A DNA stretch of 5,032 nucleotides from Candidatus Izemoplasmatales bacterium. GTDB lineage: Bacteria; Bacillota_I; Bacilli_A; Izemoplasmatales; Hujiaoplasmataceae. Of the stretch, positions 1 to 5,032 are shown in pieces. The stretch is taken from contig JAQUZK010000118.1 of assembly GCA_028691335.1 (NCBI GenBank), forward strand, positions 1-5,032, given 5' to 3'. Every line of letters begins with the position of its first letter. The first letter of the stretch is position 1. A model generated the notes under the pieces. That model had not been told where the DNA came from and ran no database searches. It saw nothing but the letters and a program-made list of their open reading frames with translations. Both the position numbers and the translations under genes were made by a program.

Positions 1-688
1 TAATTGATTTTAATTTATTATTACAATCGCTTTCTACTTCAGTTACTGTATGTGATAAAAATAGTGGAATGTTAAAGTCATTTAAGCACTGAACAATATT
101 ACGATTTAACCCGTTAGAATATGGCATAATTTCAGCTACACCAAGAACACTTGCACCTTCTAATTGCATTCTTCTAGCCATAATTAATCCGATATCACCG
201 CTTCCAAGAATAAATACTCTTTTTCCAACTAAATATCCATTAATATTTAGATATCTTTGAGCAGAACCAGCTGTTATTACTCCCCTAGGTCTATCGCCTG
301 GCATGACAATTTGACCTCTGGTTCTTTCATAGCATCCGGTAGAAATTATAATAGATTTTGAAATTATTGTCTTAATTCCACAATCTTCAGAAGTAATTGT
401 CACATGGAAATGATTTTTTTCTTTAGTAATATCGATAACTGTAGTATCAATAAGATAGTCAATTTTCATAGACCTAAATTCATCAACAAACTTCTTGGCA
501 TATTCTGGACCTGTATACTCTTCTTTAAAAACATCTAAACCAAACCCGTTATGAATGCATTGGTTCAATATACCCCCTAGATTAATTTCTCTTTCAATTA
601 AAAGAACGTCTTTATTTTTCTTTTTTAAAGCAATAGCGGCGGCTAATCCTGATGCACCTCCGCCGATAACAATAGCTTCTCTTATCAT
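1..688 (-). CDS. FAD/NAD(P)-dependent oxidoreductase, GlpB-like partner of the GlpA-like dehydrogenase (3' end missing)
   Basis: The frame runs open for 229 codons from ATG at 688 to the left edge, so the C-terminal part is missing; relatives are about 420 residues, which would leave roughly 190 off-window. Seen directly: an N-terminal dinucleotide-binding motif GGGASG (residues 9-14), the family block GGILNQCIHNGFG (38-50), the block STGCYERTRG (116-125) followed by MPGDRPRGVITAGSAQRYLN (129-148), and a second Rossmann motif GSGDIG (162-167) for a pyridine nucleotide or second flavin. These blocks are typical of the oxidoreductases encoded beside GlpA-like dehydrogenases in glycerol operons of Clostridia, Thermotoga and relatives. 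The start codon overlaps the upstream gene's stop as ATGA (685-688), so translation is probably coupled and the two proteins probably form a complex. The inferred role is to move electrons from glycerol-3-phosphate oxidation to an acceptor, perhaps NAD(P) or a quinone; the acceptor cannot be read from the sequence. The family is clear, the exact reaction is inferred. Confidence 0.88.
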   Translation of the reverse strand, partial: MIREAIVIGGGASGLAAAIALKKKNKDVLLIEREINLGGILNQCIHNGFGLDVFKEEYTGPEYAKKFVDEFRSMKIDYLIDTTVIDITKEKNHFHVTITSEDCGIKTIISKSIIISTGCYERTRGQIVMPGDRPRGVITAGSAQRYLNINGYLVGKRVFILGSGDIGLIMARRMQLEGASVLGVAEIMPYSNGLNRNIVQCLNDFNIPLFLSHTVTEVESDCNNKLKSI

Positions 689-2130
689 ACTTCCACCTTT
701 GTTTCTGAAACAAATAAATTTGATTCTTCTTTGTCATAAAGTATATCTAAGGGTTTTAAACCAAAATTATTAATAAGTATCTTAACAATCTTTTCTTCAC
801 AATACCCACCCTGACATAAGCCTGCGCCTGCACGTGTTCTTTTTTTAATCCCTTTTATTGTCTTAGAGCCCAAAGGACCATTTATTGCATCCATTATTTC
901 TTTTTCAGTTATCTTCTCACATTTACAAATAATTTTTCCATATCTAGAATCTTTTTTGATTAAATCTTTTTTTTCTTCAATAGATAATTCGTTAAATTTT
1001 ATCTTTTCTACCCTACTCTTAATGAAGTTATCTTTTTTCTCATATAAACTACCCATGTTTATTACATCATTTACTAAATATTCAGCTATAGCGAAACAAG
1101 CAGTCAAACCTGGTGACTCAATTCCGCCAACAATAAAGAATCTAGAAGTTTTTTTAGATTCTTGAATATAAAAATCCTCATAATCTGATGTTGATCTAAT
1201 ACCTGCGAAACTTCGTATTATTTGATTAAAAGGAATATTTTTAGCTAAATCAACTACATGTTTTTTTACATATTGAAGGCCGTTGAATGAAGTTACTGCG
1301 TGGTGTTTATTATCTACATATTCAGAGTTTGGTCCTAATAAAGTTTCTCCATGATATTGTGGAGTAATCAAAACACCCTTCCCTTGTTCAGAAGGAAGTG
1401 GATAAATTACATGGTTCATAAAGCCTTTCGTCCTTTTGTCTAAAACAAAATACTCCCCTTTTCTACCTTTTATAGTAAAAGGACTGTTTCCATCTATCAA
1501 TTTTGTAATATCATCGCTTTCTACTCCTGCTGCATTTATTATGTTTTTTGTATGGTATTCGATTCCTTTTTGAGTTTTAACCACAAAAAAATCTTCTTTT
1601 TTTTCTATATGAATCACTTTGGAATTCAATACCAAATCAACACCGTTTTGAATAGCAACTTCCATAGCAGCGAAAGCTACTTCCCATGGATAAGTGACTT
1701 TTGTTGTAGGTAAAGACAAAACTTTAGAAATACTGTCACTTAAATTCGGATCGTTTTTTCTGGCTTCATCACCATCTATAATCTCGAATTTTGGGACTTG
1801 GTTTCTCTTACAATTATCATAAAGTTCTAATAGCTGATTCTCCTCAGTTTTGTTATGAGCAACAACATATGCCCCAGTTTTTAGTAATGGAAGTCTAAGT
1901 TCTTCTTCTAACTCTTCATACATTTTATTCCCTTTAACTGATAACTTCGCTTTTAAAGTTCCGGGATTATCGCTGTAACCCGAATGAACAATTGCGCTAT
2001 TTGCGGATGTTTGAACATTAGCTACGTCATTTTCTTTATCGATAACTATAATCCTTGCTTGGTATTTTGATAGTTCTCTTGCTACACTTGAGCCGATTAT
2101 TCCAGCCCCGATAATTAAGAAATCGTACAT
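685..2130 (-). CDS. GlpA-like FAD-dependent glycerol-3-phosphate dehydrogenase with C-terminal BFD-type [2Fe-2S] domain
   Basis: This 481-residue protein probably oxidises sn-glycerol-3-phosphate to dihydroxyacetone phosphate. The N-terminus has the FAD-binding motif GAGIIG (8-13) and an acidic residue at the end of strand 2 (D31). It is followed by the DAO-family block TSANSAIVHSGY (41-52), FAGIRSTS (308-315), and the FAD-closing block GIESPGLTACFAIA (336-349). The C-terminal domain carries C402-x-C404 and C439-x4-C444, the cysteine pattern of BFD-like [2Fe-2S] domains, as in E. coli GlpA. Start ATG 2130 is preceded by AGGAG (2141-2145) at a good distance. Its stop TGA overlaps the ATG of the next oxidoreductase. 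The adjacent glpP supports glycerol-3-phosphate as the substrate; on sequence alone a related 2-hydroxyacid dehydrogenase (COG0579-like) cannot be excluded. The protein should be cytoplasmic or peripheral, since no membrane segment is visible. A terminator-like hairpin just upstream (2154-2194) suggests control by antitermination. Confidence 0.88.
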   Translation of the reverse strand: MYDFLIIGAGIIGSSVARELSKYQARIIVIDKENDVANVQTSANSAIVHSGYSDNPGTLKAKLSVKGNKMYEELEEELRLPLLKTGAYVVAHNKTEENQLLELYDNCKRNQVPKFEIIDGDEARKNDPNLSDSISKVLSLPTTKVTYPWEVAFAAMEVAIQNGVDLVLNSKVIHIEKKEDFFVVKTQKGIEYHTKNIINAAGVESDDITKLIDGNSPFTIKGRKGEYFVLDKRTKGFMNHVIYPLPSEQGKGVLITPQYHGETLLGPNSEYVDNKHHAVTSFNGLQYVKKHVVDLAKNIPFNQIIRSFAGIRSTSDYEDFYIQESKKTSRFFIVGGIESPGLTACFAIAEYLVNDVINMGSLYEKKDNFIKSRVEKIKFNELSIEEKKDLIKKDSRYGKIICKCEKITEKEIMDAINGPLGSKTIKGIKKRTRAGAGLCQGGYCEEKIVKILINNFGLKPLDILYDKEESNLFVSETKVEV

Positions 2131-2153
2131 TTTAACTATTCTCCTTTATATAT

Positions 2154-2194
2154 AAAAACGAGTAAAAAATGATTAACAAATCATTACTTACTCG
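2154..2194 (-). terminator. Intrinsic terminator/attenuator between glpP and the GlpA-like gene
   Basis: In the minus-strand transcript, CGAGTAA (2194-2188) pairs with TTACTCG (2165-2159). After two mismatches, seven further pairs form (2179-2185 with 2168-2174), closing a loop of about four bases. The stem is followed at once by TTTTT (2158-2154) and then ATATAT. This is a stem plus U-tract in the right orientation to stop transcription coming from glpP before the dehydrogenase genes. Because the protein encoded just upstream is an antiterminator, the likely role is a regulated attenuator rather than a simple operon end. Confidence 0.75.
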
Positions 2195-2211
2195 CTAGTT
2201 TCTCTTATTTT

Positions 2212-2223
2212 TATTAACTTTTT
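2212..2223 (-). promoter_or_regulatory. Shared leader element, copy 2 (upstream of the intercistronic terminator)
   Basis: The minus strand reads AAAAAGTTAATA, identical to the block at 2848-2859 in the glpP leader. It is followed five bases later by AAGAGA, which also recurs in the other leader, and then by a hairpin. It overlaps the glpP stop codon (TAA, 2225-2223). A candidate part of the RNA site read by GlpP; this role is inferred from the repetition and the context only. Confidence 0.4.
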
Positions 2224-2768
2224 TACCTTATATCCCAAAATTCTGGTTTTGATGTGGTTATAGCAATAGCTCCTGCATCAAAACATTTATGAATCAATCC
2301 TTCATTTTGAATAAGTCCGCCCATCAAGACTTTACATCTTAATTCATTTTCTATTTGAGAGACTAAATCATAACAAGCAGCCGGGAGTATTTCAACAAAA
2401 TCTGGTTTTAATCTTTTCCCTATTTCTATTGATTGATCTAAAGATATTGTATCCTTTATGAAAAACCTATAAATACCTAGAACATTCCTTTTTTTACATA
2501 CTTCAATCACCTTTGGTTTTGAAGAGATAATTCCATCAACTTTTAAAGACTGAATTAAATATATAGCACCATACTCATCAGTTGCTAAACCCTTAATTAA
2601 CTCAGAATGAACTAACACTTTCTTCTTGTTTTTTTTCATCGCTTCTACCAAACTTTCAAGTTGAGCTAAATGAAAATTCATTAATATTCCAAATTCTAAA
2701 TCTGAATTAAGAAACCTATTTAGTTTTTTAAAATCGGATATTGCTGGAATAACTTTCTGATTTATCAT
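2223..2768 (-). CDS. glpP: GlpP, glycerol-3-phosphate-responsive antiterminator
   Basis: This 181-residue protein matches the GlpP family along its length, slightly shorter than the Bacillus subtilis protein (about 190). Family blocks that can be seen are the start ending in PAI (8-10), FGILMNFHLAQLE (26-38), VHSELIKGLATDEYG (53-67), IISSK, YRFFIKDT, PDFVEILPA, a glycine-rich GGLI block, and a C-terminal AITTSKPEFW. The fold is expected to be a small TIM-like barrel that binds glycerol-3-phosphate; with ligand it acts on leader mRNA so that polymerase passes a terminator. Small departures from the usual family text are Glu for Asp in VH-x-D/E-LI (residue 56) and Ala for Gly after EILP. Start ATG 2768 follows AAGGTG (2774-2779). 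It is first in its operon, behind a strong promoter and a leader hairpin, and the dehydrogenase genes it probably controls follow 92 bases after its stop codon. Family assignment is firm; the targets are inferred. Confidence 0.93.
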   Translation of the reverse strand: MINQKVIPAISDFKKLNRFLNSDLEFGILMNFHLAQLESLVEAMKKNKKKVLVHSELIKGLATDEYGAIYLIQSLKVDGIISSKPKVIEVCKKRNVLGIYRFFIKDTISLDQSIEIGKRLKPDFVEILPAACYDLVSQIENELRCKVLMGGLIQNEGLIHKCFDAGAIAITTSKPEFWDIR

Positions 2769-2790
2769 TTTTTCACCTTGAAATTTAGAA

Positions 2791-2832
2791 ATAGAACGAA
2801 AAAGGCCGTCAAAAATTCGGATTTCGTTCTAT
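2791..2832 (-). promoter_or_regulatory. glpP leader hairpin, candidate GlpP antitermination site
   Basis: A perfect 11-bp inverted repeat lies in the glpP 5' leader: ATAGAACGAAA (minus strand, 2832-2822) pairs with TTTCGTTCTAT (2801-2791). Inside the 20-base interior, CCG (2820-2818) can pair with CGG (2808-2806) around an AT-rich loop. The 3' arm begins with a run of T, but no clean U-tract follows the stem, so it looks more like a protein-binding or antiterminator hairpin than a classical terminator. It ends about 11 bases before the ribosome binding site, so it could also affect translation. That GlpP regulates its own message here is inference. Confidence 0.6.
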
Positions 2833-2847
2833 ATCTCTCTTTTTGAA

Positions 2848-2859
2848 TATTAACTTTTT
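2848..2859 (-). promoter_or_regulatory. Shared leader element, copy 1 (5' end of the glpP transcript)
   Basis: The minus strand reads AAAAAGTTAATA, identical to 2212-2223. AAGAGA follows six bases later, just before the leader hairpin. From the spacing to the -10 box, transcription should start at about 2858-2860, so the block would form the very 5' end of the mRNA. It is a candidate RNA recognition element shared by the two glp leaders. Confidence 0.4.
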
Positions 2860-2865
2860 CACCTA

Positions 2866-2895
2866 ATTATAATGGTTAATCGTATGTTTTGTCAA
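2866..2895 (-). promoter_or_regulatory. Sigma-A-type promoter of the glpP operon
   Basis: On the minus strand, consensus TTGACA (2895-2890) and consensus TATAAT (2871-2866) are separated by 18 bases. Both hexamers match the housekeeping consensus fully. Predicted transcription start is about 2858-2860, giving a leader of roughly 90 bases before the glpP ATG. A promoter this strong fits control after initiation (antitermination) better than activator-dependent control. Confidence 0.85.
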
Positions 2896-2932
2896 TAAAC
2901 TTTAGAAAATAAAAACCAAAACATTATTTCTG

Positions 2933-2949
2933 AGTATTTGTAAAATACT
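2933..2949. repeat. 17-bp inverted repeat in the divergent intergenic region
   Basis: AGTATTT-GTA-AAATACT is a perfect 7-bp dyad with a 3-base centre. It lies upstream of the -35 boxes of both divergent promoters (about 38 bases from the glpP one, 40 from the lipoprotein one). The form fits a dimeric repressor or activator site, but in such AT-rich DNA a chance dyad is possible. No regulator is identified. Confidence 0.25.
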
Positions 2950-2989
2950 AACATGAAATACCATCTAAAAACTAAACTTTATTTTTTAC

Positions 2990-3018
2990 TTGTGAAAATG
3001 TTTTCATAGTGATAAAAT
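2990..3018 (+). promoter_or_regulatory. Promoter of the BmpA-like lipoprotein operon
   Basis: TTGTGA (2990-2995), a 17-base spacer and TAAAAT (3013-3018) form a sigma-A-like promoter. A TG one base upstream of the -10 (3010-3011) makes it an extended -10 type. Predicted start is near 3025, leaving a short leader of about 30 bases with AGGAGG (3041-3046) eight bases before ATG 3055. Confidence 0.6.
2993..3006. promoter_or_regulatory. cre-like palindrome (candidate CcpA or LacI-family operator) inside the promoter
   Basis: TGAAAATGTTTTCA matches the 14-base catabolite-responsive-element pattern TGWNANCGNTNWCA at all positions except T for C in the central CG. It overlaps the -35 box and runs into the -35/-10 spacer of the lipoprotein promoter, where a bound repressor would block polymerase. 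CcpA is the obvious candidate, but a local LacI-family nucleoside regulator would use a similar site. Confidence 0.45.
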
Positions 3019-3054
3019 ATTCTTTAGAAATAGAAAAAATAGGAGGAGAACACA

Positions 3055-4209
3055 ATGAAAAAAGTTTTTGTATTACTATTAGCAGTATTATCATTAACAT
3101 TATTTATTGGTTGTAATGGAGAAACAAGTTCAACTACAACCACAACTGCAGATGGAACAGCTACTACAGATCCATTTGAAGGAGAAAAAATCGTTTTAAT
3201 TACTGATAAAGGCGATATCACCGATAAGTCTTTCAACCAAGGCGCTTATGAAGGTGTTCAAAATTACGCTACAGAAATGGGTATCGAATATGGTTACTTA
3301 AAACCTACTGACGCTACTGATGCATATTACATTTCAGCTATTGAAACTGCAATAAATGATGGTGCTACTGTAATTGTTACACCTGGTTATTTATTTGAAC
3401 CAGCTATCAACATCGTTCAATCTCAATTTCCAGATGTAAAATTCATTTTATTAGATGGAAACCCTGCTAACGCAACTGATGGAACATTAGGAGAAAATGT
3501 TTATTCAATTTTCTACGCTGAAGAACAAGTTGGTTTCTTAGCTGGATATGTTGCTGTTATGGAAGGATGGAGACACTTAGGATTCATGGGTGGTATGGCT
3601 GTTCCAGCTGTTCAAAGATATGGACATGGATACGTTCAAGGAGCTGCTAAAGCTGCTGAAGAACTAGGATTAGCTGCTGACGCAATTACAATCGAATATC
3701 TTTATACAGGAGATTTCGTTGCAAGCCCTGAAGTTCAAGCTGCTGCTGCTACAATGTACAGTAATGGTGTTGATGTAATCTTTGCTTGTGGTGGTGCTGT
3801 TGGTCAATCTGTTATGGCTGCTGCTGCAAAAGCTGGAGACAAACATGTAATTGGTGTTGACGTTGATCAAAGCGCTGACTCACCTACAGTTGTTACTTCA
3901 GCTATGAAGAGTTTATCATTATCAGTTGAACAAGCTTTACAAGCTATCTATGAAGATGGTACTTGGGAAGAAGATTTTGGTGGAGTATCTGTAATATTAG
4001 GAGCTGCTGAAGGCGGCGTTGGTATGCCAGAAGATTTCAGTAAATTTGATAACTTCACAAAAGCTGATTATGATTCTTTATTTGCAAAATTAGTTGATGC
4101 AACTTATACAGTAAGTAGTGTAATCGGTGCTTTCGGTGACGATGGTACTGCTTCAAAACAATTTGAAACTACTCAAGTAAAAGTAAATGTAATTATCTTT
4201 GAAGGATAA
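3055..4209 (+). CDS. BmpA/PnrA-family nucleoside-binding lipoprotein of an ABC transporter
   Basis: This 384-residue protein is the substrate-binding part of a BMP-family importer, whose known members bind purine or other nucleosides (Treponema PnrA, Borrelia BmpA). A positively charged start and a hydrophobic stretch end in the lipobox LFIGC, with lipidation expected at C20, so it should be anchored on the outer face of the membrane. A Thr/Ser-rich linker (about 24-38) follows. The mature domain opens with the family signature DKGDITDKSFNQGAYEG (51-67). It also has VGFLAGYVA (159-167), GHGYVQGA (190-197), IFACGGAVGQSV (242-253) and IGVDVDQS (266-273), all matching BMP blocks around the ligand cleft. 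The gene is rich in GCT, GGT and TTA codons and less AT-biased than its neighbours, consistent with high expression. AGGAGG precedes the start. A terminator and an ABC ATPase follow. The ligand class is inferred from the family; the exact nucleoside is unknown. Confidence 0.92.
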   Translation: MKKVFVLLLAVLSLTLFIGCNGETSSTTTTTADGTATTDPFEGEKIVLITDKGDITDKSFNQGAYEGVQNYATEMGIEYGYLKPTDATDAYYISAIETAINDGATVIVTPGYLFEPAINIVQSQFPDVKFILLDGNPANATDGTLGENVYSIFYAEEQVGFLAGYVAVMEGWRHLGFMGGMAVPAVQRYGHGYVQGAAKAAEELGLAADAITIEYLYTGDFVASPEVQAAAATMYSNGVDVIFACGGAVGQSVMAAAAKAGDKHVIGVDVDQSADSPTVVTSAMKSLSLSVEQALQAIYEDGTWEEDFGGVSVILGAAEGGVGMPEDFSKFDNFTKADYDSLFAKLVDATYTVSSVIGAFGDDGTASKQFETTQVKVNVIIFEG

Positions 4210-4231
4210 ATTTTACTTAAATTAGAAGACT

Positions 4232-4266
4232 GAGGATGAGGAAAATTTTTCTTGTCCTCTCTTTTT
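4232..4266 (+). terminator. Intrinsic terminator between the lipoprotein and ATPase genes
   Basis: GAGGA (4232-4236) pairs with TCCTC (4255-4259). The stem continues inward through G-U pairs to about 12 pairs around an AATT loop, and TCTTTTT (4260-4266) follows. It sits 22 bases after the lipoprotein stop and ahead of the ATPase gene, with no obvious new promoter in between. Partial read-through would give more binding protein than transporter, a common arrangement in ABC operons. Confidence 0.75.
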
Positions 4267-4298
4267 AATAATTAACATTAAGAGATTGGAGATGTTTT

Positions 4299-5032
4299 AT
4301 GCAAAATATTATTGAAATGCGCAATATTACTAAACAGTTTCCAGGAATAAAAGCTAACGATAGTGTGAATTTCGAACTTAGAAAAGGAGAAATTCATGCA
4401 TTACTGGGAGAAAATGGAGCTGGGAAATCCACTCTAATGAGTATTTTGTTTGGTATATATTTGCCTACATCAGGACAAATTTTTAAGAATGGATCACCAA
4501 TCAGTATAGAAAGTCCTAATGATGCCAATGAATTTGGTATTGGGATGGTTCATCAACACTTCAAACTCGTGGAAGTCTTTACGATTTTGGACAATATCAT
4601 TATGGGAGTTGAACCAAATAAGGCTGGCTTTATAAAAAGAAATCAAGCCAAAAAAGAAATTAAAGAACTTTGTAAACTATATGACTTGTCTGTAGATTTA
4701 GATTCTAGAGTGCAAGATGTTTCAGTAAACATGCAACAAAGAACTGAGATTTTAAAAATGCTTTATCGCCATAATGATATTCTAATTTTTGACGAACCTA
4801 CTGCTGTATTGACTCCACAAGAAATCGAACAATTAATGAACACAATGATGTATCTTAAAAAAGAAGGCAAGTCAATTATTTTCATTACTCATAAACTAGA
4901 TGAAATCATGCAAGTATGTGATAGAGTTACTGTTCTTAGAAGAGGAAAAGTAATCGGAACTGTCGAGACTAAAAATACTACAAAAGAAGATTTATCAAGA
5001 ATGAAGGTTGGTAGAGATGTTATTTATAATAT
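4299..5032 (+). CDS. ABC transporter ATP-binding protein, nucleoside/sugar (RbsA/MglA-like) type, first ATPase domain (3' end missing)
   Basis: The frame is open from ATG 4299 to the right edge (244 codons); GGAG (4288-4291) lies seven bases upstream, and the alternative ATG at 4292 hits a stop after seven codons. Seen directly: Walker A GENGAGKST (37-45), Q-loop VHQHFKL (84-90), a signature region VSVNMQQRTEILKML (141-155), Walker B ILIFDEPTA (161-169) and H-loop ITHKLDE (196-202). The text around the signature (QQR-x-EILK-x-LYR) and the GRDV segment closing the domain (238-241) are typical of ATPases for BMP-dependent nucleoside importers. Those carry two ATPase domains in about 500 residues, so a second domain is expected off-window, then two permease genes. 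It powers uptake of the ligand captured by the lipoprotein. Oddity: Asn144 replaces the signature-loop glycine that relatives keep (usually SVGMQ), which may weaken one ATP site. Confidence 0.92.
   Translation, partial: MQNIIEMRNITKQFPGIKANDSVNFELRKGEIHALLGENGAGKSTLMSILFGIYLPTSGQIFKNGSPISIESPNDANEFGIGMVHQHFKLVEVFTILDNIIMGVEPNKAGFIKRNQAKKEIKELCKLYDLSVDLDSRVQDVSVNMQQRTEILKMLYRHNDILIFDEPTAVLTPQEIEQLMNTMMYLKKEGKSIIFITHKLDEIMQVCDRVTVLRRGKVIGTVETKNTTKEDLSRMKVGRDVIYN

Noticed and set aside
555..773. 72-codon plus-strand frame
   Set aside because: It lies opposite the start of the partner oxidoreductase and the end of the GlpA-like gene, both with clear family motifs; it has no ribosome binding site or recognisable domain.
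956..1165. 69-codon plus-strand frame
   Set aside because: It is the antisense of the GlpA-like coding sequence; its apparent composition mirrors the real gene.
2769..3054. Possible riboswitch (e.g. purine) upstream of the nucleoside-binding lipoprotein
   Set aside because: The predicted leader on the plus strand is only about 30 bases, too short for a riboswitch, and the structured part of this region belongs to the opposite glpP transcript.
3024..3236. 70-codon minus-strand frame overlapping the lipoprotein start
   Set aside because: It is antisense to the signal peptide and Thr-rich linker; the valine-rich stretch is just the reverse of the ACA/ACT threonine codons.
3715..3840. Repeated GCTGCTGCT runs as a possible repeat element
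   Set aside because: They encode alanine-rich helices of the BMP fold with one preferred codon; no unit repeats outside the reading frame.
3670..3870. 66-codon minus-strand frame
   Set aside because: It is antisense to the Ala-rich part of the lipoprotein gene; the Ser/Cys-rich text is the reverse of GCT/GCA codons.
4292..4315. Upstream ATG at 4292 as start of the ATPase
   Set aside because: That frame ends in TGA after seven codons; ATG 4299 opens the frame with the ABC motifs and has GGAG at a normal distance.

Overview
The window comes from an AT-rich, low-GC Gram-positive-type genome. All reading frames fit the standard genetic code: every tryptophan I checked is TGG, and TGA is used as a stop, at the end of the GlpA-like gene. 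The lipoprotein-type binding protein, sigma-A-like promoters, AGGAGG-type ribosome binding sites and GlpP-type antitermination point to Firmicutes or to a Mollicutes-related lineage that kept the standard code (Acholeplasma, Izemoplasma, Haloplasma or Erysipelotrichia-like). The lineage is inference.

The left half (1-2768, minus strand) is a glycerol-3-phosphate catabolism operon, read right to left. It starts with glpP, the glycerol-3-phosphate-responsive antiterminator. Next is a GlpA-like FAD dehydrogenase with a C-terminal BFD-type [2Fe-2S] domain. Last is a partner FAD/NAD oxidoreductase, joined by a 4-base ATGA overlap and cut by the window's left edge. A strong promoter (TTGACA-18-TATAAT) drives glpP. 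The glpP leader and the glpP-dehydrogenase gap each hold a hairpin. The second hairpin is a convincing intrinsic terminator. Both leaders carry the same 12-nt block (AAAAAGTTAATA) followed 5-6 nt later by AAGAGA. The likely reading is that GlpP acts on both leaders, controlling its own transcript and read-through into the dehydrogenase genes.

The middle (2769-3054) is the divergent regulatory region. It contains the glpP promoter and leader, a 17-bp inverted repeat of unknown role, and the promoter of the rightward operon. That second promoter has a cre-like palindrome lying between its -35 and -10 elements.

The right half (3055-5032, plus strand) is the start of a nucleoside-type ABC importer. 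It holds a BmpA/PnrA lipoprotein, an intrinsic terminator just after it, and the first ATPase domain of a presumed double-domain ABC ATPase, cut by the right edge. The terminator probably makes the binding protein more abundant than the rest of the transporter. The ATPase has an unusual Asn in place of the key Gly of its signature loop.

I found no mobile element, CRISPR array, tRNA or rRNA. The families themselves are known. The most novel items are the paired leader elements and the signature-loop substitution.
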